From Branchiostoma floridae (taxonomy: Eukaryota; Chordata; Leptocardii; Amphioxiformes; Branchiostomatidae), in assembly GCF_000003815.2 (NCBI RefSeq), contig NC_049984.1, positions 20,384,214 through 20,435,339 of the forward strand: a DNA stretch of 51,126 nucleotides, in the 5' to 3' direction. Positions within the stretch are counted from its first letter, which is position 1, and each line of letters starts with the position of its first letter. The notes beneath the pieces were generated by a model. The model was given only the letters and a program-made list of their open reading frames with translations, ran no database searches and was not told the origin of the DNA. Positions 26,742 to 51,126 of this stretch are shown one piece after another. The position numbers were made by a program, and so were the translations under genes.

Positions 26742-27228
26742 TCACTCACAGCACTTTTCCCCTTCAGCACAAGTCCAACCTTGTTTCAAATTAAGCTGTT
26801 CACTGACTCTGCTGTCACTAGTTGTCACTACTGCTGGTGACGAGTTCCATCGCTGAACTGACTGTTCTGACTGAAAAGACTGCCGTAATGTTGATATGGA
26901 ACATGAGTTGGTCGTCCACAGGCACCCCACCTTGGTCTGTTCCAGTACTTGCCCTTCCAAGTTGTACTTCGCTCTCTGATTTCTCCTTCCAAGATGAAGA
27001 ATTTTACATGTCCCGGCGTTAAAAGGTATTTGCCATACTTCTGAAGAGTTCTCTACTGCGTGGAGATCTGGTTGTAGGGCTTTCTGGTCTTCCTCGTATA
27101 GTATAGATCTGTAAATCATGCTGTCATCAGCGAAGATTTCAACTGTACTGCTCACGTCGCCAGGCAGATAATTGATGAAGACATTATGAACAATGTTGGG
27201 CCAAGAACACTCTTACCATCACGCCGGG
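26742..27228 (-). pseudogene. LINE reverse transcriptase fragment, rearranged
   Basis: The minus strand reads STVEIFADDSMIYRS (catalytic ADD) and WQIPFNAGTCKILHLGR. A frame change then gives GVPVDDQLMFHI, and it ends with RWNSSPAVVTT and a C-terminal tail in another frame. Frameshifts and an internal deletion make it dead. It runs into the gap at 27229. Confidence 0.85.
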
Positions 27229-27701
27229 NNNNNNNNNNNNNNNNNNNNNNNNNNNNNNNNNNNNNNNNNNNNNNNNNNNNNNNNNNNNNNNNNNNNNNNN
27301 NNNNNNNNNNNNNNNNNNNNNNNNNNNNNNNNNNNNNNNNNNNNNNNNNNNNNNNNNNNNNNNNNNNNNNNNNNNNNNNNNNNNNNNNNNNNNNNNNNNN
27401 NNNNNNNNNNNNNNNNNNNNNNNNNNNNNNNNNNNNNNNNNNNNNNNNNNNNNNNNNNNNNNNNNNNNNNNNNNNNNNNNNNNNNNNNNNNNNNNNNNNN
27501 NNNNNNNNNNNNNNNNNNNNNNNNNNNNNNNNNNNNNNNNNNNNNNNNNNNNNNNNNNNNNNNNNNNNNNNNNNNNNNNNNNNNNNNNNNNNNNNNNNNN
27601 NNNNNNNNNNNNNNNNNNNNNNNNNNNNNNNNNNNNNNNNNNNNNNNNNNNNNNNNNNNNNNNNNNNNNNNNNNNNNNNNNNNNNNNNNNNNNNNNNNNN
27701 N
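27229..27701. other. Assembly gap (473 N)
   Basis: Run of N between two parts of a reverse transcriptase fragment. Confidence 1.
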
Positions 27702-27761
27702 GTTGTCCATTGATCACTGCTTTCTGCTTCCTGCCGTGACTAAAATAGAACACTTCTGTAA
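27702..27761 (-). pseudogene. LINE fragment across the gap
   Basis: The minus strand reads FYFSHGRKQKAVINGQ, matching the FL.GRKQ.VVING block just before SGVPQG. It is probably the upstream part of the fragment at 26742-27228. Confidence 0.55.
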
Positions 27762-27969
27762 TTAGGAAAGTAGACACTGGTCCAACTGTTCCCCCCTCTC
27801 GAGGTATTTTGACCAGTGATTCATAACTACAAGTAGTGATTTGTGGATCCAGGAGTTGCATCCTAGTTTATGTCTGTTAAGTAACTTTAAGTCTCCGCCA
27901 TCGACAATCCACGGCTATCTCACGGCAGGAATAAAAAAACACAAGAGGTCACCAATACCGGTTCATTAC

Positions 27970-28139
27970 TCTTTCATGTAAAACAGACACATATAGAGCT
28001 AGCTATTTCCCCAAGACTATAACGGAATGGAATAGCTTACTACCACATGTTGTCACATCACCAAAACTGAGCATCTTCAAGTTGGGGCTGGCCCAATACA
28101 TGGGTCTCCCAACCTCCCCCCCAAATAATGTAGTGATAG
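27970..28139 (+). pseudogene. LINE ORF2 C-terminus before (AATAG)n tail
   Basis: The plus strand reads ASYFPKTITEWNSLLPHVVT and PKLSIFKLGLAQYMGLP then a stop. This is the typical end of CR1/L2-like ORF2, followed directly by a pentanucleotide tail. Confidence 0.7.
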
Positions 28140-28424
28140 AGTAGAATAGAATAGAATAGAATAGAATAGAATAGAATAGAATAGAATAGAATAGAACAGA
28201 ATAGAATAGAATAGAATAGAATAGAATATGCCAAAAAAGCAATTACTCCAGGATATGATTTTGGAAACGGTCAGACGTTTCAACTGGTATCAACCAGTTT
28301 TCGTCAGAATAGAATAGAATAGAATAGAATAGAATAGAATAGAATAGAATAGAATAGAATAGAATAGAATAGAATAGAATAGAATAGAATAGAATAGTAG
28401 AATAGAACAGAATAGAAAATAGTA
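28139..28424 (+). repeat. (AATAG)n arrays around a 77-bp unique block
   Basis: Pentanucleotide arrays at 28139-28228 and 28306-28424. Between them, 28229-28305 on the minus strand carries a GAAACGTCTGACCG phrase and ends in the TATTC repeat. This suggests two LINE tails in opposite or nested arrangement. Confidence 0.85.
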
Positions 28425-28632
28425 CTATTGTGTGCATAAGTTACCCCAAAATGTTCACTTTCTTATATACTTCATTTTCGTTATCATTGAATACCCCTGT
28501 CAAAATTTATGACTGACAGCATGCGTTTTCCCTTTCTCACTCCTCAAGACGATTAGTTGTCACTAGTACTGCTTATCATATTGACACCAAACAAAGCAAT
28601 AACGTTAACTCGATACACAAGGAGCGCGACGG

Positions 28633-45453
<16,821 letters not shown>

Positions 45454-45567
45454 GGTAGCTTTCTGTGTTTACCAAGCAAGTTCTACATATGACACCGTTA
45501 GCTCTCCTACCTCGGTAAACAAAAGATCATATATCAGCTAAACCAAGATCAAGGAAGCACCAGTTAG

Positions 45568-45576
45568 CTATTTATA
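45568..45576 (-). promoter_or_regulatory. TATA-like box of APCDD1
   Basis: The minus strand reads TATAAATAG, 115 bases upstream of the APCDD1 ATG. A start about 30 bases downstream would give an 80-90 base 5' UTR. Position and motif fit; transcription is not shown. Confidence 0.45.
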
Positions 45577-46258
45577 ATGGTTTTGTGACAGGGGGGCGAC
45601 CGAAGAAGACAGCACAAAATCCCAACATAATGTTCCCCTCACTTACCTTCGCACCTTGCCATGCTGTCCGTATCGTCTGATACTTTGTGCCGGGTATGAT
45701 TCTCCCTCCAATTGGTATGTCAATGGTACTGCACGCTACAGTTTACCGTCAGTCAAAGACTCTGAGTACTAACTTAGATCCAAGCCGAGGCTTCTCACGA
45801 AGCCTTTCCGTAATGTCATACTGTTGACAGTAGTGGCTGCAGCAAGGACATCACAGCTTAGCTGATACTGCTACTGATCAGTGATGCAATAAGTATCCAT
45901 GTAATTATGGCACAGTCTTCTGTGCGAAGCCCTGAGGTTGTGCTCGTAATTAGCCGTTGGTCACTTGGAATGTGATTGGTGAGTACCCGACTGCCTGGCA
46001 GGATGGTAGGCCCCGGGGGCTTCTCGAGTTGCAATCGATCCTAGCCCGTATCCACGCCTTGCGTTAGTACCAGATTGGCTTTTGAGGATGTGTGTAAGCA
46101 AAAGTCTGGCGGCGTGTTTCAGGTCGAGGGTTCTCTATGAAGGACAGTTATTTACCTCTTGGCTAACGGGGCGTATGAAGACTCTTTAGCATGCGTAGAA
46201 TACTTCAACATAGAATAATCGGGGCTTGCTCGGGAACAAAAAACAACCGCCTATTCCT
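45577..46258. other. APCDD1 upstream region
   Basis: Promoter-proximal flank without coding signal. No conserved element could be named by eye. Confidence 0.4.
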
Positions 46259-46445
46259 GTATACTGTAAATGCGTTTAACTTCGCGGGGATTTAATTTCG
46301 CGTTAGCGGGAAATGGAGTTTTCGCGGTTATTTTAAGTTATACTACTAGTAGACTGTAGTCTAAAACTACAATGAAAAAATGTTGGCGGTGATTTTTACC
46401 ACCGCGAAAACCGCGAACATAAAACCACCGCGAACATTTCTGCAT
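46259..46445. mobile_element. MITE with TTCGCGG-rich arms
   Basis: Opens TACTGTAAATGCGTTTAA with TTCGCGG repeats, and closes with CCGCGAA repeats and TTTCTGCATT in inverted order. Short, non-coding. Confidence 0.55.
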
Positions 46446-46589
46446 TGGAAATTACCACTGACCTCAAAATTATGCATGTCAAGTACCTGTCTTCTGCTGT
46501 TCAAGTCACATAACTGTATCCGTTAGGTTTTTGCCCGGCATGTTGTCGAAATACACATGGTAAATAATGGTACATGTATGTGGTTCAAT

Positions 46590-46590
<1 letters not shown>

Positions 46591-46635
<45 letters not shown>
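46591..46635 (+). repeat. (CT)n microsatellite, then GA-rich tract
   Basis: About 22 CT units; a GAGAGG-rich stretch follows at 46658-46735, giving a polypurine/polypyrimidine inversion. Confidence 0.95.
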
Positions 46636-46637
<2 letters not shown>

Positions 46638-47179
46638 TATATGATCTAACATATTGAGAAGGAGAGAGAGTGGGGAGAGATGGAGAGAGAGAATGGGAGA
46701 GGAAGAGAAGGGGAGAGAGGGAGAGAGGGGGCAAGTGTGGGTTGTAGAAATGAACGTACGTAGAGTTCTTCAGCGTGTCTGCGTGCTCCCAAATCCGTTA
46801 GATTCCGTAGGATTTCGTACGAAGGCGGTACTTACCACTTGCGGTACCAAAAGATTGCCCATGTTTTTGCACGTAGACACCACGCAGTTGTACTGCGGCG
46901 GGTTGTGAGAAGAACTGGTTTATTTAATGAACGCACACAAAATCAAGTACAAGCTGGTAGTCCGGAGACTAAATTGCCTCGTACTAAGTACACAAGAGAG
47001 TATCCCTGCATATGTGCAGTAATCAAATTATTCTAATCGCAATTCGCACTCAGCTGTACAATGTAAAAGTGTGGATCTACACACACATAGTAGATATATA
47101 TATATATATCAGTAATAAAATCTCATTTCAATCTAAAACATCACTATTAAGGAATATTAAAAAGTGACATCTGAAGTCT

Positions 47180-47279
47180 NNNNNNNNNNNNNNNNNNNNN
47201 NNNNNNNNNNNNNNNNNNNNNNNNNNNNNNNNNNNNNNNNNNNNNNNNNNNNNNNNNNNNNNNNNNNNNNNNNNNNNNN
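47180..47279. other. Assembly gap (100 N)
   Basis: Exactly 100 N next to the reverse transcriptase fragment. Confidence 1.
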
Positions 47280-47314
47280 TGAGTGAAGTTGTTCCTGATC
47301 ACACATGTGCAGTT

Positions 47315-48136
47315 TCATGCCTCAGAGCGGCGTGGTGGTAGCCAGTTGAATACCTCAGAATTAACAAGTGATCTAGCAAACCTCAGGCAGTGAGCCTTAC
47401 GTCTTACATGCAAATGTTCCAGATCACACAACTGCAGTGCCGAACTGTAGGAACTGTAGGAGCGACCAAGGATAATCTTACAGGCTCTAACCTGGATACG
47501 CTCTATCATACGTGATTGTTCTACTGTAAGACCAGGGTGCCAAACCTGGCAGGCGTATTCCAGGGTGGGGCGGACAAACCCTATGTACACAAGTACTAAG
47601 TCGCTAGTGCTCAGACCGTGTTTCTTCAAACACCTAATCATGTAAAGGCGGCGGTTAGCTTTGCCCACAATCATTACTACATGTGCAGTCCACTTCAAGT
47701 TTGCTTGTAGTATTACACCCAGGACCTTGGCCATGTGCACAACTTCGAGTTCAGATGTGCCAACAAACAGTCTGGGAGTTTCAGGCGGTCTTCGCAGGAA
47801 GCAAATGTACATCACCATGCATTTGGTTGGGTTAAGCTGCATGTAGTTCTTGTCAGTCCAGCTGACAAGATTGTCCAGATCGATTTGAACTTTGGAAGGT
47901 TGTGTTGCAAGACTGGCCTCTGCGAGCGACATGTCATCGACATATTTCCAGGCCTCTGCTGAGGTATCTTCTTGGGGGACTGCATCGTTAATGAGTACAA
48001 GAAAGATCAGCGGACCAAGCTTCGTGCCTTGGGGTACTCCACAGGTAAGTGTTTCCCAGTCAGAAAATGTCCCTTTGTGGGTGACTCGCTGCTGTCTGTG
48101 TGAAAGAAAATCGCAGATCCAAGAACCCTTAGCTTA
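47315..48136 (-). pseudogene. LINE reverse transcriptase fragment (YVDD type)
   Basis: An open minus-strand frame runs from about 48134 to a stop at 47315. It reads WICDFLSHRQQRVTHKG, LTCGVPQGTKLGPLIFLVLI, then KYVDDMSLAE (catalytic YVDD), MQLNPTKCMVMYI, KVLGVILQANLKW, FVRPTLEYACQVWHPGLT and an NWLPPRRSEA C-terminus. The fingers domain and endonuclease are missing. A different LINE lineage from the FADD type at 13818-15066. Confidence 0.9.
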
Positions 48137-48648
48137 ACACAACTGTTGTGCCCTTAGCTTAACACAACTCCTCACTATTTATGCTCCCTTTAACTTATTA
48201 ACATACAGTATATGCCACATGTATGCAATTCCTATCAATGTTGCGAAAATAATGAAATTGATGAGATAAGTCTCTCATTTCCTGTACAAATCAAGTTTCC
48301 ATGACTCGCACGTCATCATCTTAGTCTCGAGATCCAAGAAAGTTCAAGATGCAAGCTTCTTGTGTTACACTGTTTCACAGTCCCCAACAAAAGCAAGTCG
48401 GGATTTTTATAAAAGCTATAAGGTAGATAAAGTTCAGCTTACACATGGCCGAACATAGCTTCCCGACCCATTGTCGGGATTGGTCGGTAGGGTCGGCCGT
48501 GAGGTCGGCTGGCCTAGGCTCGAATTTCTGGCGTTCGGCTCACGGTCGGCACAATTCTGCGGCCAGCCGAATGTTTTGCAATTTTGGATTAGTGCGTCGG
48601 CTTATGTCCGGATCTTAACCATTCAATAACCGGTGCTAGCTTACTCCC
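48137..48648. other. Intergenic with MITE debris
   Basis: A TTACACATGGCCGAACAT phrase at 48440 resembles the end of the 38549-38668 MITE family. No gene. Confidence 0.4.
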
Positions 48649-48677
48649 AGCAAGGAGGTTATATAGACCTCCTTGCT
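48649..48677. repeat. Perfect short palindrome
   Basis: AGCAAGGAGGT and its exact reverse complement flank a 7-base loop. Confidence 0.7.
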
Positions 48678-48919
48678 CCACGACTCACCCCAATAAGATC
48701 TCTGATAACTCAGTCATTCCCAACCAAGTCACTACAACCAGAACGTGGGCGAATCACCCCGACCTTCACCCAACCAAAGACAAAGAAGAACACTGAAAGC
48801 CTTATTGAAGCTAAGTGCCGTCTGAATTTTATCTATCGATGATGTTAAAGCCCCTTTTACAAATCAAGATTTTGGCTCGGCCGACTTGTCGGCTAGCTCC
48901 AAATGCGGTCTACCTAACA

Positions 48920-49610
48920 CCCCCTTCACATTGTCGACGATCTTCGGGCGATCTTAGGTCGGCCGATTTTAAGATCGACGGAGTGTTGCGCATTTTTTTC
49001 GCATGAATATCGTTCCTGACACATTGAGCGAGGCTCGGGCGATCGCCTAAGAATATATTCTATTATAATGAGCCTCCCGTGACATGGCGCCACCTCTTGC
49101 ACGCGGGCGAGGTAAGACCATTCTCCTACGCAGAGGGACCACAGTCGTGTCAAAACGACTTGTGTTTACCTCTGCTTTCTTGTGCACTTAGACCAGTTAG
49201 CGAGCGCCCTACTTATAAATATTAATGAGCTTACCCTTATATGGGCAGTCAGCCGTTGGGGATCGGGCGTAGGAAGATGGAGACAGGAGCCATATAATAT
49301 GTAACATGATTGGCTGATAGCTTCCCAGCGGCCTTTGCGAGACAGCTTGCGACAACAACAAGCCCAAGAAAGGCCTATTCTCTGATTGGTTGACAGCTTG
49401 TTTGTGGCGACAATCATAACAACCACTGATAGGGCATGAGATAGCAGGGCCCCATAGGCTAATGCCGTTGGGGACCGGGCGTTAGGAGGATGGGTAAGAC
49501 AAAACGTCCCTCAAAAAAGGCAATATTTCAATTTCAATGTCTGCGTTGTCGGGAACTTTTGATGGACCGCACGGGCGATTGATTTTCGCGCAATGTGAAG
49601 GGGGCCTTCC
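48920..49610. mobile_element. MITE with nested insertion
   Basis: The ends CCCCCTTCACATTG and CAATGTGAAGGGGG are inverted. The insert 49119-49493 is flanked by GTAAGAC copies (49112-49118 and 49494-49500); the outer element continues in step with the copy at 2780-3055. Confidence 0.7.
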
Positions 49611-49972
49611 CGGTGTGAATGGATCAAAACCAATCCGGCTAAATGGGGTAGGGAATTTACCGAGCAGCACCGTAACCCCTGCTTCGCACGAGTCAGTTAG
49701 TCGAACTTGCTGAATCTCGATGTTTCTGACTTTAATAGGGAGAAGAGATGCTGCCACAGTGAGTGTAGTTCAGTGCTTAGAAGTGGTCAATAGCCTTGCA
49801 CTGAGCAAACTCGTTAAAAAAATGACAGTACTTTCAGAAGCACGGCCATCCATGGCCACTGTACCACAACTGGCACTTTGACTTGACTAAACCTTGCCAG
49901 AGCTGCTAACGTTACCATAACAGACTTAGCACTTTCACTCGACCAAAATTGACAAAACTGAATAAAGCTCAA

Positions 49973-50100
49973 AACTAGAGGTCCACGACCTCATACCTTC
50001 GCCCAATAATACAAAACTTTTCAAGACACATATCATGAATGTCTCTCATTGATCCACTTCAACTAGCACATGTCACAAGTATAAAGTTCTAATCATTAAT
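49973..50100 (-). repeat. Fragment of AT-rich repeat family
   Basis: The ACTAGAGGTCCACGACCTCAT start is a variant of the reversed end of the AT-rich family. Confidence 0.45.
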
Positions 50101-50105
50101 CATTA

Positions 50106-50647
50106 GGCCACAGCAAGTAAATTTTATGGATGACATCAGCGCGCGCATTAATTTTCGCCTGATTTCAGAAAAAAAAACAAGATTTGTTTTCTTCTGCAGG
50201 GATGGTCAACATGACGATAAAGTACAAAAATGAGCAAATATATGTTGAGTTGTAGCCTAATAATAGTACTTGTAGAAGTGACACTTGCGAGGTACCCAGG
50301 ACTGCAGTTGCAGAAATGAAACTTATTGGATAGTTGTAAAAGTGAGACCAATATGGAAGCCATGAGTGTGGTTACCACCTTTGTTGGTGATGCCAGTCTA
50401 CCACACTAGTGTCACTTTTACCACACCAGTACGTGACTTAGATACAGGAATGAGTGCCTTGTTGGCTCTGACACCATGTTTTGTCCTTTTAATTCTTGTT
50501 TCAACATACATCACAACTTTATGGTGCCTATTTTTGAAACTGTAGCCATCTTGTTTGTTTTTTTCACCCATCTTGTTTTTTTCGCCCTATCGCACTATTT
50601 TTGCAGTCTGCAGAGGATGTCATCCATAAAATTTACTTGCTATGGCC
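50106..50647. mobile_element. Harbinger-like MITE, 542 bp, TTA duplication
   Basis: 32-base inverted ends (50106-50137 and 50616-50647, one mismatch) begin GGCCACAGCAAGTAAATTTT. TTA is duplicated at 50103-50105 and 50648-50650. No transposase. Confidence 0.88.
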
Positions 50648-50920
50648 TTAAGGTATTTCACCTGGGTAGATTGGTATCTTAACCTCCCGTTGTTTTCTCA
50701 TTTGTGCTGAGTTTTCATTCCAATGGAATCTTGTAGAAAGAAGTTTGTTTTTTTTCCGTTTTTTTTGTTTTGTTTTTGTTTCTCATTGGTAAAGTGATTT
50801 GAAGATTTTGTACGTAGAAAATGAGGTTAGAGAGTTCACGCGAAAAAATAAAATATGTTCCAGAAGCGGCTTGTTGCAGATTACATAATCAACAGTACTG
50901 TACTATCCCAAATGTGCTCT

Positions 50921-50942
50921 ATCCTAAAAGCGTTTTTAGGAT
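50921..50942. repeat. Short hairpin in AT-rich tail of window
   Basis: ATCCTAAAA and TTTTAGGAT face each other over four bases; related half-sites (ATCCTAAATG, TTCTAAAAGCG) repeat to about 51000, suggesting a further MITE. Confidence 0.45.
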
Positions 50943-51126
50943 AGAAGCACTTCTGGGATAGGCCTGCATCCTAAATGTGCTTCTATTCTAAAAGCGCTCT
51001 AAACCAGAGCGCATCCTGGATATTCCAGACGCTTTTCTTTGTCGCCGTCAATCATGGTGATTGACAGGACCGCAAACGGCGATTGTTTACGCCCAAGGTC
51101 TGCCAAAGATCGCATGAGCTATCGTC

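Noticed and set aside
27184-27861. Open frames of 160-225 codons spanning 27229-27701
   Set aside because: They consist almost wholly of assembly gap; only the short reverse transcriptase pieces at each side are real sequence. The same applies at 11302-11747 and 41003-41301.

Overview
This window looks like chordate invertebrate genomic DNA, most likely amphioxus (Branchiostoma). The basis is two multi-exon animal genes with introns of hundreds of bases to several kb, very dense short inverted-repeat transposons and LINE debris, four assembly gaps, and a pairing of two genes whose vertebrate duplicates are also linked. The species call is inference; the gene calls rest on exon-by-exon translation with matching splice sites and phases.

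Gene 1 (1715-5341, + strand) is the 3' half of a G-protein alpha-s subunit gene (orthologous to both GNAS and GNAL). Five coding exons carry DVGGQ, NKQD and TCAVDT and end in the Gs C-terminus RQYELL; the 5' exons lie outside the window. About 12 kb downstream (16177-17000) the last two coding exons occur again, with intact frames, phases and splice sites but changed residues in helix alpha-4, the alpha4/beta6 loop and the last residues (RQHGLLY). No copy of the earlier exons accompanies them, so they look like an alternative 3' exon pair that would swap the receptor-recognition surface of Gs. This is the most interesting feature of the window.

Gene 2 (45453-28633, - strand) is a complete APCDD1-type gene, a membrane-anchored Wnt antagonist. 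Seven coding exons give 482 residues with a signal peptide, two APCDDC-type modules and a hydrophobic C-terminus. A TATA-like box lies 115 bases upstream of the start codon. The two genes point tail to tail. In human, GNAS/APCDD1L (20q13) and GNAL/APCDD1 (18p11) are both linked, so this window appears to hold the unduplicated ancestral arrangement.

The rest is repeats. 6.6-16.1 kb holds AT-rich interspersed repeats, a GC-rich minisatellite, a MULE-like MITE and a 5'-truncated LINE reverse transcriptase. 18-28 kb holds more AT-rich copies, nested MITEs, LINE tails ending in (ATTC)n or (AATAG)n, and an internally deleted mariner. The APCDD1 introns hold a 23-bp minisatellite against a splice acceptor, a pair of ~500-bp inverted arms, Harbinger-like MITEs and a non-autonomous LTR element with identical 131-bp repeats. 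46-51 kb holds a YVDD reverse-transcriptase fragment and further MITEs. No tRNA, rRNA or CRISPR was seen. Gaps: 11533-11715, 27229-27701, 41063-41162 and 47180-47279.
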